Assembly (NCBI RefSeq): GCF_036231945.1 | Contig: NZ_CP109599.1 | Span: forward strand, 3,256,501-3,320,500 | Direction of reading: 5' to 3' | Source of the DNA: Streptomyces sp. NBC_01429 | GTDB lineage: Bacteria; Actinomycetota; Actinomycetes; Streptomycetales; Streptomycetaceae | DNA: 64,000 nucleotides | Shown: one piece after another, positions 17,999 to 26,875 of the stretch | How positions within the stretch are numbered: the stretch's first letter is position 1 | How the letters are laid out: every line of letters begins with the position of its first letter | Made by a program: the position numbers and the translations under genes | The notes under the pieces: model-generated | Seen by the model: the letters and a program-made list of their open reading frames with translations, nothing else | Databases searched by the model: none | Told to the model about the DNA's origin: nothing

Positions 17999-18733
17999 AT
18001 GGTCCGCAACGTCATCGGTTCGCTCCTCGCTCTCGCCGGAGCGGCCGCCGCCGTCCTCAGCCCGTTCCGGGCCTGGTACGACGGCAGACAGGGGCGCGAC
18101 TACCGGATCACCGATCTGTTCGACGGCATCTCCGGCAACGGGTCGGGCGTCCTCGTGTCGCTGCTGCTGCCCTTCGCCTTCGCCGCCCTGCTCACCCTGA
18201 TCGCGGTGGCCGCGCGCTCGCGGCCGCTGGTAATGCTCGCCGGGCTGGTCGTGCTCGGTTTCACCGTGCTGTGGATGGTGCGTCAGGGCCAGTCGACGGG
18301 CAGCCTCACGCTCGCCGGTGACGGCTCGGGGCTCGGTGTCGGCGTCGCGTACGCCCTCGGTGGCGGGGTCGTGCTGCTGCTGGGCGCGCTGGCGATGAGC
18401 GGGCGGCGCCGCCGCGTACCGCCGTCCGCCGCGGACCGGCCGTACGAGCCCGCTCCCGCGCAGGAGCCCTACGGGACCCACGGATACGGGTACGACCCGC
18501 GCGCCGAGGGGCGGTTCGCGCCCGACGCGTACGACCCGGAGCCGTACGCGCCCCAGCCCCACGCACCTCAATCGCCCCCATCGCCCCAGCCGTACGCACC
18601 CGAGACCTACCCGCCCCCGCGCGGCGACGAGTGGTCCGACGGGCCGCACGACGGCTGGTCCCACGACGGCGACACCCAGTCCCTGCCCGTCGTCCAGCGG
18701 CCGCCGCACGGCCGGGACACCCGGCGCTCCTGA
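17999..18733 (+). CDS. Hypothetical membrane protein with Pro/Tyr-rich tail
   Basis: A 244-aa protein with four hydrophobic segments (about 5-25, 50-72, 77-95 and 117-137) followed by a cytoplasmic tail rich in Tyr, Pro and Asp (PYEPAP, YGYDP, PQPYAP). ATG 17999 has GGGAGG at 17987-17992. Such tails are common on Streptomyces membrane proteins of unknown role. It is convergent with afsK (29 bp between stops) and divergent from the Ser-rich protein gene. It sits in the afsS-afsK interval, where S. coelicolor has one gene (SCO4424, from memory). No function assigned. Confidence 0.8.
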   Translation: MVRNVIGSLLALAGAAAAVLSPFRAWYDGRQGRDYRITDLFDGISGNGSGVLVSLLLPFAFAALLTLIAVAARSRPLVMLAGLVVLGFTVLWMVRQGQSTGSLTLAGDGSGLGVGVAYALGGGVVLLLGALAMSGRRRRVPPSAADRPYEPAPAQEPYGTHGYGYDPRAEGRFAPDAYDPEPYAPQPHAPQSPPSPQPYAPETYPPPRGDEWSDGPHDGWSHDGDTQSLPVVQRPPHGRDTRRS

Positions 18734-18762
18734 CACACCACCGGCCCCGGCCCCCGCTGTTG

Positions 18763-21222
18763 TTACCGGGCCGCTCCGCGCCCGGTGGCCGTGCCCTTCA
18801 CCGCGTCCAGCGCGTACACGCACCGGTCCCTGCTGCACGCGTACACCACGCCCCGGCGCGCCACCGGCGAGCCGGTGATCTCACCGCCCGTCGCCAGCTT
18901 CCAGCGCAGCTGGCCGCCGCTCGCGTCCAGTGTGTACAGCACGTGGTCGGCCGAGCCGAAGTGCAGCCGTCCGTCGGCGACGACCGGGGCGCCGATGACC
19001 TCACCGCCCGCGGCGAAGCGCCACTTGGGGGTGCCCGTCACCGCGTCCAGCGTGTAGAGGGCGCTGCCGCTGCCGACATGGACGTCGCCGTCGGCGACGA
19101 GCACCGGCTCGATCGACTGGCGGGACTCGGTGGCGATCCGCCAGCGGTCCTTGCCGGTGGTGGCGTCCAGCGCGTACACCGTGCCGAGGTAGTCGGCGAG
19201 ATAGACGCCGCCGCCCGCCACGGCGGGTCCCGGGGCGAAGGCGGGCGGTGAGAGGAAGACCGCGGGCGCCTCGAAGTGCCAGCGCACATGGCCGCTCGCG
19301 ATGTCGACGGACAGCACGCGCGGCCCGGCCGAGACGTACAGCTGGCCGTCGGAGGCCGGACTCACCCGAACGGGGACTCCGCCGCAGGACGCGGCGTCCC
19401 CCACGGGGTACGACCAGCGCTCGGCGCCCGTGCGCGCGTCCAGCGCCAGCAGCCTGGCGTCCTTCCACGCGTACACCGTGCCGTCGTGGACCGCGGGCCC
19501 CGCCTCGGGCGTCTCGAAGTCCGTCTGGGCGCCGGAGGTCTCCCAGAGCTTCTCGCCGTTCGCCGCCTCCCACGCCTGGATCCCGCCGCCGCGCGTGCCG
19601 GTGACGACCGTGCCCCGGTCGACCTTGAGGGAGTACACCCAGGCGTCCGTCTGGAGCCGCCAGCGCTCCGAGCCGTCCTTGCCGTCGAGCGCGTACAGCG
19701 TCGGTCCGTCGGAGGCGTGGATACGGCCTCCGGCGACGGCCATCGCCCACGCCACGTCGCGCGTCTTGAACTGGCGGCGGCCGCTGCCCACGTCCAGGGC
19801 GTGCACCTCGAAGGAGGTGACGTAGAGGAGATCGCCGTCGACGACCGGCGTGCCCCAGACGTCGTTCGACATCCGGAACCGCCAGGGGCGCCAGTGGCCG
19901 GGGGCGGGCGCGGCGTCGGGCGGCCGGGTGGGCGCGGGCACCGGCGGGGCGACCGGGGACGGTACGGGGCCCGGGGCCGCGTCCAGGCCGGTGAGCCCGG
20001 CGGGCGGGCGGATCCAGCCGGTGGCCGGTCCCGCCTCGGCGGCGACCGCGCCGTGCGCGTCCGCGGCCCGGGGGCCGGGCCCGATCGGCACCGGCGCGCC
20101 GGGCAGCCTGACCGGTCCGTCCGGGGGCGCCGACGGCGGGGCGGTCCTGGCGTGCGGCGGGGTGGGCGGCGGGTGCGCCTCCGTCGCCCGGCCGGGGCTC
20201 ACCCGGCGGCCGCCCTCCGGCCGCCACGCGGACTCCCAGTCGGGCGCCTGCGCGGGCACCGGCGGCCGGTGCGGCGGCTGGGGCGGCGCGGCGGGCGGCT
20301 CCGCCGGACGCACGGGAGCGGGCGCCCGGCCACCGGCCCGGCGGCGCTCGATCATCTCGGTGGCCACATCGGGCAGCCAGGCCGACGCCGTACCGCTGTC
20401 GTCACTGCCCGAGGCGAACAGGTGCGGGGCCAGCTGCGCCTGGAGATCGGCCGGGGTGGGCCGCAGCGTGGCGTCCATCTGCATGCACGACTCGATCAGT
20501 GGTCTGAGCTCGTCCGGCAGCCCTTCGAGGTCCGGGCCCTCGCGCAGCAGCATGAAGACCGTCTCGACCGGGTTCGCCCCGTGGAACGGCGCGTGTCCGG
20601 TCGCGGCGAAGACCAGGGTGGAGCCGAGCGAGAAGATGTCGCTCGCGCCGGTCACGCTGCGCGAGTCGCGCGCCTGCTCGGGGGACATGTAGGCGGGGGT
20701 GCCGACGGCGACGTTGGTCATGGTCAGCCGGGTGTTGGAGACCCCGGAGGCGATACCGAAGTCGATGACGCGCGGCCCGTCCTCGACCACCAGGACGTTC
20801 GACGGCTTCAGGTCGCGGTGGACGAGATTGGCGCCGTGGATCGACTGGAGGGCCTCGGCGATCCCCGCCGCCAGCCAGCGCACGGCCTGGGTGGGCATGG
20901 GCCCGCACTCACTCACTATCTCCTCCAGCGAGGGAGCGGGCACATAGGCCGTGGCGAGCCAGGGCACGGCGGCCCGGGGGTCGGCGTCCACCACGGCGGC
21001 GGTGTAGAACCCGCTGACGGCGCGGGCGGCCTCCACCTCACGCGTGAAGCGGACCCGGAACAGCTGGTCCTCGGCAAGCTCGGTACGTACCGTCTTGATC
21101 GCCACCCGGCGGCCCGACGCCGAGCGCGCGAGATAGACCAGCCCCATGCCGCCGGCTCCGAGCCTCATCAGCACCTCGAAAGGGCCGATACGCCTCGGGT
21201 CGTGCTGCGTCAGCTGCTCCAC
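18763..21222 (-). CDS. afsK: AfsK Ser/Thr protein kinase with beta-propeller
   Basis: An 819-aa Hanks-type kinase. The catalytic domain (about 14-270) shows GAGGMG at 22-27, Lys43, HRD at 135-137, DFG at 154-156 and GTPAYMSPEQ; Thr164, Thr167 and Thr169 lie in the activation loop. A Pro/Ala-rich linker (about 310-460) leads to a C-terminal PQQ-like propeller with repeated LYALD/VYALD blades. No transmembrane helix is evident, in keeping with AfsK being loosely membrane-associated. AfsK phosphorylates AfsR and, as reported, the polarity protein DivIVA. S. coelicolor AfsK is about 799 aa. GTG 21222 follows GGGGAGG. Confidence 0.92.
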   Translation of the reverse strand: MEQLTQHDPRRIGPFEVLMRLGAGGMGLVYLARSASGRRVAIKTVRTELAEDQLFRVRFTREVEAARAVSGFYTAAVVDADPRAAVPWLATAYVPAPSLEEIVSECGPMPTQAVRWLAAGIAEALQSIHGANLVHRDLKPSNVLVVEDGPRVIDFGIASGVSNTRLTMTNVAVGTPAYMSPEQARDSRSVTGASDIFSLGSTLVFAATGHAPFHGANPVETVFMLLREGPDLEGLPDELRPLIESCMQMDATLRPTPADLQAQLAPHLFASGSDDSGTASAWLPDVATEMIERRRAGGRAPAPVRPAEPPAAPPQPPHRPPVPAQAPDWESAWRPEGGRRVSPGRATEAHPPPTPPHARTAPPSAPPDGPVRLPGAPVPIGPGPRAADAHGAVAAEAGPATGWIRPPAGLTGLDAAPGPVPSPVAPPVPAPTRPPDAAPAPGHWRPWRFRMSNDVWGTPVVDGDLLYVTSFEVHALDVGSGRRQFKTRDVAWAMAVAGGRIHASDGPTLYALDGKDGSERWRLQTDAWVYSLKVDRGTVVTGTRGGGIQAWEAANGEKLWETSGAQTDFETPEAGPAVHDGTVYAWKDARLLALDARTGAERWSYPVGDAASCGGVPVRVSPASDGQLYVSAGPRVLSVDIASGHVRWHFEAPAVFLSPPAFAPGPAVAGGGVYLADYLGTVYALDATTGKDRWRIATESRQSIEPVLVADGDVHVGSGSALYTLDAVTGTPKWRFAAGGEVIGAPVVADGRLHFGSADHVLYTLDASGGQLRWKLATGGEITGSPVARRGVVYACSRDRCVYALDAVKGTATGRGAAR

Positions 21223-21347
21223 TTGCCTGCCACCTCCCCGTACGGGCCACAAAGGTACGGCCCCGTGTGGCCCCTGATTCTTCCTGTCGGAGGCGGCGGT
21301 TGCGAACCGGGGGGCGGATCGGGGTGTCTCATCCCGATCCGGACACC

Positions 21348-22184
21348 CTAGGGCCTTTCGTTCGGATCCGGCCGCGCTCCCGGCGCTCCCTGAGGTCCGA
21401 CCGGATCCGCCGCCCCTGACAGTACGGCGAAGGACGCGCCCTGGTTGTCGAGAAGCACGGACATGCGCCCGTGCGGGATGTCGAAGGGCGGCGCGGTGAC
21501 CCGGCCGCCGAGCCGGACCGCCGTCGCCGCCGTCGCGTCGCAGTCCGCGACCGAGAAGTAGCTGAGGAAGTGGCCGGGCATCTCGGCGGGGAAGGCGTCC
21601 GTGATCACGCTGCGCCCGCCGATCGCGCTCGCCTCCCCGGGCTCGGCACCGGCCGGGGACCACATGCGGAAGTCGACGGAGGCGCCGGGGAGATCCGTGC
21701 CCCGGAAGCCGAGGACCGACTCGTAGAAGGGGTCCACGCGCTCCTTGTCCCTGGTGTACAGCTCCGTCCAGCAGAAGGATCCCGGCAGGCCGGTCCGCTC
21801 GAATCCCGGGTCGTCGCCCGGCTGCCGGATCCCGAAGACCGTCCCGGCGGGATCGGCCGCCTGGGCGATCACCCCGGACCGCCCGAGGGCCGCCGGGCCG
21901 CGCACCAGAGTGCCGCCGGCCGCCGTGATGCGCCGGCTGAGCCCGACGGCGTCGGCGGTGGCGAAATAGACACCCCACACGGTGGGCATCCTGCCGTCCT
22001 TCTTGGCGACGAGCCCCGCGACCCGCTTCCCGTCGCTGAACGCCTCCGCGCCGCGCCCGGCCCCCGAGTCGGCGGTCTCCCCGAAGGTCCACCCGAACAG
22101 CTCCCCGTAGAAGCGCTTTCCCGCCTCCAGATCGGGGAGTGACACATCCACCCAGCACGGTGTGCCTTCCGCGAATGCGGCCAT
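21348..22184 (-). CDS. kbpA: VOC-family protein, probable KbpA
   Basis: A 278-aa protein with two vicinal-oxygen-chelate (glyoxalase-like) modules: residues about 8-120 (PCWVDVSLPDLEAGKRFYGELFGW) and 135-260 (SFCWTELYTRDKERVDPFYESVLGF). Streptomyces members are often labelled hydroxylases; no enzymatic function can be assigned. It is immediately upstream of afsK on the same strand with a 125-bp gap. In S. coelicolor the gene at this position encodes KbpA, a protein of about 250 aa that binds AfsK and inhibits its autophosphorylation; I assign the symbol by synteny and size, not by recalled sequence. The VOC call is firm, the symbol tentative. Confidence 0.75.
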   Translation of the reverse strand: MAAFAEGTPCWVDVSLPDLEAGKRFYGELFGWTFGETADSGAGRGAEAFSDGKRVAGLVAKKDGRMPTVWGVYFATADAVGLSRRITAAGGTLVRGPAALGRSGVIAQAADPAGTVFGIRQPGDDPGFERTGLPGSFCWTELYTRDKERVDPFYESVLGFRGTDLPGASVDFRMWSPAGAEPGEASAIGGRSVITDAFPAEMPGHFLSYFSVADCDATAATAVRLGGRVTAPPFDIPHGRMSVLLDNQGASFAVLSGAADPVGPQGAPGARPDPNERP

Positions 22185-22201
22185 AGACCCGGACCTTCCC
22201 T

Positions 22202-22300
22202 GTGGACCTCGCCGGCCTGGTGGACACCTGGCCCGGTGGATACCCGGCCTTTGTGGATACCTGGCCCGGTGGATACCCGGGCTTGTGGATACCTGGCGCC
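22202..22300. repeat. GTGGATACC tandem repeats (16-17 bp period)
   Basis: GTGGA(T/C)AC-type units start at 22220, 22236, 22253, 22269 and 22285, plus a degenerate one at 22202. Alternate units match more closely (33-bp super-period). The complement of TGTGGATAC is GTATCCACA, one base from a DnaA box, linking the array to the boxes at 22397-22430. It lies 18 bp upstream of the kbpA start. Confidence 0.8.
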
Positions 22301-22396
22301 CGTCACAGCCAAGCTAATGCGCCACGGGCGGGCGCGCAGCGGGAGAAATAGAACAATTGATTCATTATCGCAGGGTGAACCGTCCGCCACCCCGGG

Positions 22397-22430
22397 TTAT
22401 CCACCGAAGTTGTCCACAGGCTGTTGATAA
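22397..22430. promoter_or_regulatory. Three DnaA-box-like sites
   Basis: TTATCCACC (22397-22405), TTGTCCACA (22410-22418, exact match to the preferred Streptomyces box) and, on the opposite strand, TTATCAACA (22430-22422) lie within 34 bp in the divergent gap between the VOC gene and the TetR gene. Streptomyces chromosomes contain DnaA-box clusters outside oriC that titrate DnaA. Confidence 0.6.
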
Positions 22431-22593
22431 CACTATTCACACCGACTCCGGCCGCCCGGCCCATCGGGATCCCCCTCGGACCCCCTCGCCCGGGGCCTCC
22501 GGGCGGCGCCTCGGAGCCCCTGTGCGAGCGGGCCGGTTCCCCATTTGCAGTCGGCCAAATCGCGCGGGGATCACCCCTCGGTAAGCTGACGGC

Positions 22594-23241
22594 ATGACAG
22601 GACAAGTGCGCACCGTCGACGGCCGCGTGGCTGGTCGGCGCGGACAGGCGACGCGGCAGAAGCTGCTCGACTGCCTCAGCGAGATGCTCAGCTCCTCGCC
22701 GTACCGGGACGTCAAAGTCATCGACGTCGCCCGGAAGGCGGGCACTTCACCCGCGACCTTCTATCAGTATTTCCCGGACGTCGAAGGTGCCGTCCTCGAA
22801 ATCGCCGAGGAAATGGCCAAGGAAGGTGCCGGGTTGACCGGACTGGTCTCCGGCCGCTCCTGGGTCGGCAAGGCCGGCTGGCAGACGTCGGAGGACCTGG
22901 TCGACGGATTCCTCGACTTCTGGCGCAAACACGACGCGATCCTCCGGGTGGTCGATCTGGGCGCCGCCGAGGGTGACAAGCGGTTCAACAAGATCCGGCT
23001 CAAGATCCTCAACTCCGTGACGAACTCCCTTACGGACTCGGTCAAGGAGTTGCAGGCCAAGGGCAGGATCGACAAGGACGTGAGTCCCGCCGCGCTGGCC
23101 GGCTCGCTCGTCGTGATGCTCTCGGCGGTGGCCTCGCACCAGAAGAATTTCCAGAGCTGGGGCGTGAAGCAGGCCGAACTGAAGCCGAACCTGGCTCTGT
23201 TGGTCCATCTCGGCATCACCGGCAAGAAGCCCGCCAAGTAA
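22594..23241 (+). CDS. TetR-family transcriptional regulator
   Basis: A 215-aa one-component regulator. The N-terminal helix-turn-helix (about 20-70) contains ATRQKLLDCLSEML and the recognition segment VARKAGTSPATFYQYFPDVEGAV. The rest is an all-helical ligand/dimerisation domain; the C terminus is Lys-rich (GKKPAK). Ligand unknown. It stands upstream of the kbpA-afsK pair and divergent from it, and the 409-bp gap holds the repeat array, the DnaA-like boxes and a short dyad near 22566-22575 (GGGGATCACCCC) that could be its operator. S. coelicolor has a TetR gene at this place (SCO4421, from memory). Confidence 0.9.
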   Translation: MTGQVRTVDGRVAGRRGQATRQKLLDCLSEMLSSSPYRDVKVIDVARKAGTSPATFYQYFPDVEGAVLEIAEEMAKEGAGLTGLVSGRSWVGKAGWQTSEDLVDGFLDFWRKHDAILRVVDLGAAEGDKRFNKIRLKILNSVTNSLTDSVKELQAKGRIDKDVSPAALAGSLVVMLSAVASHQKNFQSWGVKQAELKPNLALLVHLGITGKKPAK

Positions 23242-23405
23242 TCCGCGAAGCAGCCAGCGAAGCGACCCCCGCGCAGCGCGCCCGAGCGCACGGCGCACCC
23301 CCCGAGCAGCCCCTTCAGCAGCCCCCGGTCCCCCACCCGGTACAGCACGCCGCACCCCCGCGCACCACTCTTCGAGGCGAGCACCCCCGTACGGCCACGG
23401 GTTGA

Positions 23406-24128
23406 ATGACCCGTATGACCCGTACGAACGACGACGCACGCGACGCCCCGCCCGGCGACGAACCCAGCGACGAGCAGGAGACCTTCCGCGCGCTCCTGCG
23501 CGCCCAGCGCGTCTGGGACACCACACTGCCCGCCTTCGATCCGGCCTCGGCTCCGGCCGATCCGCTCCCGCTGTTCCGCCGCTGGTTCACCGAGGCGGTC
23601 GCGGCCGGCCAGCCGGAACCGCACACGATGACGCTCGCGACCGCCGGCGAAGACGGCCGTCCCGACGTACGCACCCTGATGCTGCACGACGCCGACGCGC
23701 ACGGCTGGCACTTCGCCTCCCACGCGACCAGCCGCAAGGGCCGCCAGCTGGCCGCACGCCCCGAGGCCGCGCTGGGCTTCTACTGGGCGGCGCAGGGCCG
23801 CGCCGTACGGGTCAGGGGCCCGGTGCGCACCGCGAGCGCCGAGGCGAGCGGCGCGGATCTGCACGCCCGCTCGACGGGCGCGCTCGCCGCCGCCCTGGTG
23901 GGCCGGCAGAGCGAAGTCCTCGACTCGGCGGCGGACTTGGCCCGCGCGAGCGCGGCGGCCCGGGAACGCGCGCGCCGCGAGCCGGACGCGGAGGCGGTTT
24001 CGTGGACGGCGTATGTCCTCGTGCCGGACGAGGTGGAGTTCTTCCAGGGGGACGAGCGCAGAGAGCACGTGCGGCTGCGCTACCGGCGCGCGGGGGACGG
24101 CTGGGTACGGGAGCTGCTCTGGCCGTGA
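23406..24128 (+). CDS. Pyridoxamine 5'-phosphate oxidase family protein
   Basis: A 240-aa flavin-binding split-barrel protein of the PNPOx family. It keeps the FMN-binding pattern PHTMTLATAGEDGRPDVRTLML and FASHATSRKGRQLAARP and the C-terminal dimerisation segment VRELLWP, but lacks the full substrate signature of true PdxH; an authentic pdxH-like gene is at 53251-53964. It is therefore probably a PdxH paralogue acting on a different substrate or an F420/FMN-linked reductase. Two possible ATG starts, 23406 and 23415, are 9 bp apart and neither has a strong ribosome site. Confidence 0.78.
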   Translation: MTRMTRTNDDARDAPPGDEPSDEQETFRALLRAQRVWDTTLPAFDPASAPADPLPLFRRWFTEAVAAGQPEPHTMTLATAGEDGRPDVRTLMLHDADAHGWHFASHATSRKGRQLAARPEAALGFYWAAQGRAVRVRGPVRTASAEASGADLHARSTGALAAALVGRQSEVLDSAADLARASAAARERARREPDAEAVSWTAYVLVPDEVEFFQGDERREHVRLRYRRAGDGWVRELLWP

Positions 24129-24279
24129 CACCGGCCGCCGGGCGGGCGCCTCAACTCCCGCCCGGCCCAAGCCTTCCGGCCCCCTCCCCTCCCCCAGCCC
24201 GCCGGGCGTGACCGATTCGCAACCGATTCCCTTCTTGACCGAGACCCAACAAGTGGGGAGACGATTACGCTCAGACCTC

Positions 24280-25449
24280 ATGTGTGCCGATTTCGACCTC
24301 ACCCACGACCGCCCCGTGTACGTCATCGGCGGCGGGCCAGGGGGGCTCGCGGTCGCCGCCGTACTGCGCGAACGCGGAGTACGGGCCGTCGTGCTGGAGA
24401 AGTCCGACGCCGTCGGCGCCTCCTGGCGCGGCCACTACGACCGGCTGCGGCTGCACACCACCCGCGCCAAGTCGGCGCTGCCGGGGCTCAGGATGCCGCG
24501 CTCCTTCGGCCGCTGGGCGGCCCGCGCGAACGTCGTCCGGTACCTGGAGAAGTACGCGGAGCACCACGGGCTGGAGATCGTCACCGGTGTCGAGGTCACC
24601 CGGATCGAGCGCTCCCCCGACGGCTCCGGCTGGCTGCTGCGGGCGACGGGCGGCCGGGAGCTGACCGCGCACGCGGTGGTCGTGGCCACCGGCTTCAACC
24701 ACACCCCGAAGCTGCCGTCCTGGCCGGGGCGCGAGGCGTACGAGTCGTCCGGCGGCGAGCTGCTGCACGCGGGCGGATACCGCAACGCCGAGCCCTACGC
24801 GGGCAAGGACGTCCTGGTCGTCGGCGTCGGCAACACCGGCGCCGAGATAGCCGTCGACCTCGCCGAGGGCGGCGCGGCGCGGGTCCGGCTCGCCGTCAGG
24901 ACCGCTCCGCACATCGTGCGGCGCTCCACGCTGGGGTGGCCGGCCCAGTCGAGCGCGATCCTGATCCGCCGGCTGCCGGCCCGGCTGGTCGACCGCGTGG
25001 CCGCGGTACAGGCCCGCGTCGCCGTCCCCGACCTCTCCGCCAAGGGCCTGCCGCGCCCGGACACCGGCCTGTACTCCCGGGCCCGCGAGGGCGCGATCCC
25101 GGTGCAGGACGTGGGGCTGATCAAGGCGGTACGCGGGGGCCGCGTCGAGCCGGTCGCAGCGGTCGACTCCTTCGAGGGGAACGAGGTCGTCCTCGCCGAC
25201 GGCTCCCGGATCACCCCCGAGGTCGTCATCGCGGCCACCGGCTACCACCGCGCCCTGGAGGGCCTGGTGGGCCATCTGGACGTCCTGGACACCCGCGGCC
25301 GCCCGACCGTCCACGGCGGCCGCACCCCCGAACAGGCCCCCGGCCTCTACTTCACCGGCTTCACCAACCCGATCAGCGGCATGTTCCGCGAACTGGCGAT
25401 CGACGCCCGCCGCATAGCCAGGGCGCTGAGCCGCCGGAAGCGCGGCTGA
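24280..25449 (+). CDS. Flavin-containing monooxygenase/NAD(P)-binding protein
   Basis: A 389-aa two-dinucleotide-domain flavoprotein of the CzcO/YhhX-like FMO group. The FAD motif VIGGGPGGLAVA lies at the N terminus, followed by EKSDAVGASWRGHYDRLRLHT, an NAD(P) motif VVGVGNTGAE in the middle and the ATGYHRALEGL motif near the C terminus. Such enzymes oxygenate S, N or carbonyl substrates, or act as reductases; no substrate is evident. ATG 24280 starts just before the conserved region. A GGGGAG is more than 20 nt upstream, so the start is uncertain. It follows the PNPOx-like gene by 151 bp on the same strand. Confidence 0.85.
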   Translation: MCADFDLTHDRPVYVIGGGPGGLAVAAVLRERGVRAVVLEKSDAVGASWRGHYDRLRLHTTRAKSALPGLRMPRSFGRWAARANVVRYLEKYAEHHGLEIVTGVEVTRIERSPDGSGWLLRATGGRELTAHAVVVATGFNHTPKLPSWPGREAYESSGGELLHAGGYRNAEPYAGKDVLVVGVGNTGAEIAVDLAEGGAARVRLAVRTAPHIVRRSTLGWPAQSSAILIRRLPARLVDRVAAVQARVAVPDLSAKGLPRPDTGLYSRAREGAIPVQDVGLIKAVRGGRVEPVAAVDSFEGNEVVLADGSRITPEVVIAATGYHRALEGLVGHLDVLDTRGRPTVHGGRTPEQAPGLYFTGFTNPISGMFRELAIDARRIARALSRRKRG

Positions 25450-25504
25450 CCCGCGGGCGAAGCGCCCGGCAGGGCGTCCTGCGGGCCCCTCGGCGCGCGC
25501 CGGT

Positions 25505-25866
25505 TCAGGCCGCGCCGAGCTGGTGGGAGGCGAGGACCCAGCCGAAGACGATGGCGCTGTCGTCCCCGTAGTGCTCACGGCACAGGGCGATCGTCGGCGG
25601 GACCGTGGCCACCCAGTCCAGGCCGTAGAAGACGATGAAAAAGACCATCACCGTGAGCGCCCGGCGCGCGGCACCGGGCACCGGCGCCGGCTTGGGTACG
25701 AAGGCGGGCGCGCCGTACGGCGGCAGCCCCACGTCCGCCGGATGTCCCGCAGCAGCAGCCGGACGAGCGGGACGACGGCGAGCGCGGCCGGCGCGACCGT
25801 GATCGCGGCCGGGCGCCAGCCGTGCCGCTCCAACAGCCAGGACAGCAGTTCGTTCGTCGTTGTCAC
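25505..25866 (-). pseudogene. Decayed MFS transporter fragment
   Basis: Pieces of a major-facilitator transporter can be read on the minus strand. Frame one, upstream of 25744, gives WLLERHGWRPAAITV and PLVRLLLRD; after one lost base the frame shifts to VGLPPYGAPAFVPKP, then jumps from RRALTV straight to MVFFIVFYGLDWVATVPP and ends GWVLASHQLGAA at a stop at 25505. In intact relatives RRALTV and MVFFIVFYG are separated by roughly 90 residues. The N-terminal half, that internal block and the C terminus are all missing, so this is a remnant. A short 75-aa open frame remains (25505-25732) but is unlikely to function. Confidence 0.75.
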
Positions 25867-26014
25867 GTCAGACAGCATCGGCCGGGCCCGAAGACCGGAC
25901 GAGTGGCCCGGCGGACAGCATTCAACACGATCGGGCCAACGCCTCATCCGAGGTTCACCCGAGACTTCACCCGAGAGTTCACCCGAGCCGAATAAAGGTG
26001 TTAGCTTTTGGGCT

Positions 26015-26875
26015 ATGGACATTAACCGCGACACCGGCGAGACCGAAGTCCTGAAGGTCGACGGCGGGCTGCTGGCGTACGACGTGACCGGCGAGGGCCC
26101 CCTGATCGTTCTCGCGCACGGCATGGGCGAGAGCCGGGCGGCCTACCGCGAGGTGGCCGCCCGGCTCTCGGCGGCCGGCTTCCGGGTCGCGAGGATGGAC
26201 ACGCGCGGCCACGGAGAATCCAGCACGGGCTGGGCGTCGTACACCCGTACCGATTCGGCCGGCGACATCCTCGCCCTGATCAGGCACCTCGGCGGCCCCG
26301 CCGTCATCGTGGGCCACTCCTTCAGCGGGGGCGCCGCCACCATCGCCGCGGCCCAGGAGCCGGAGCTGGTCAGCGCGATCGTCGAGATCGGCCCGTTCAC
26401 CCGCGCCCAGCGGATGAGCTTGCGCGCGATGGCCACCCACGCCCGCTACCGCAACGGCACGGCCCTGCTCATGGGCGCCGTCCTGCTGCGCAGCGTCCGG
26501 CTCTGGAAGCGCTACGTCGACTACGCCTGCCCGGGTGCCAGGCCCGCCGGTTTCGGCGACTACGTCGCCGCCCTGGACGCGAACCTGCGCCGTCCCGGCC
26601 GGATGGCCGTGGTCGGCAAGCTGGCCATGACCGCCCCGACCGACGCCGGTGCCCGGCTCGCCGACGTCCGGTGCCCGGCCCTGATCCTCATGGGCACGCT
26701 CGATCCCGACTGGCCCGACCCCGCGGTGGAGGGCGAGGGCATCGTGGCGGGTCTGCCCGCCGGACTCGGCCGGCTCGAAATGATCGAGGGGGCGGGGCAC
26801 TACGCCCATGTCCAGTTTCCCGCCGAAGTCGCCACGGCCGTCGTGGACTTCGTCAGGAGCGGCGCGCATGGCTAG
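26015..26875 (+). CDS. Alpha/beta hydrolase
   Basis: A 286-aa alpha/beta-hydrolase. Strand-turn HGMGESRAAY provides the oxyanion region, DTRGHGESS is typical, the nucleophile elbow is GHSFSGG (Ser), the acid is in LMGTLDPDWPD and the catalytic His in EGAGHYAHVQFP. Substrate unknown. The stop overlaps the start of the TetR gene at 26868 by 8 nt, so the two are translationally coupled and the TetR protein probably controls this operon. ATG 26015 has only a weak upstream site (AAAGG about 16 nt away). The decayed MFS gene lies just upstream on the other strand. Confidence 0.88.
   Translation: MDINRDTGETEVLKVDGGLLAYDVTGEGPLIVLAHGMGESRAAYREVAARLSAAGFRVARMDTRGHGESSTGWASYTRTDSAGDILALIRHLGGPAVIVGHSFSGGAATIAAAQEPELVSAIVEIGPFTRAQRMSLRAMATHARYRNGTALLMGAVLLRSVRLWKRYVDYACPGARPAGFGDYVAALDANLRRPGRMAVVGKLAMTAPTDAGARLADVRCPALILMGTLDPDWPDPAVEGEGIVAGLPAGLGRLEMIEGAGHYAHVQFPAEVATAVVDFVRSGAHG

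Noticed and set aside
13508..22184. Antibiotic biosynthetic gene cluster
   Set aside because: Only regulators are present; no polyketide synthase, NRPS, terpene cyclase or tailoring set is found in the window.
25505..25732. Functional 75-aa membrane protein
   Set aside because: Its parts are pieces of an MFS transporter joined by a deletion and preceded by a frameshifted segment, so decay is the simpler reading.
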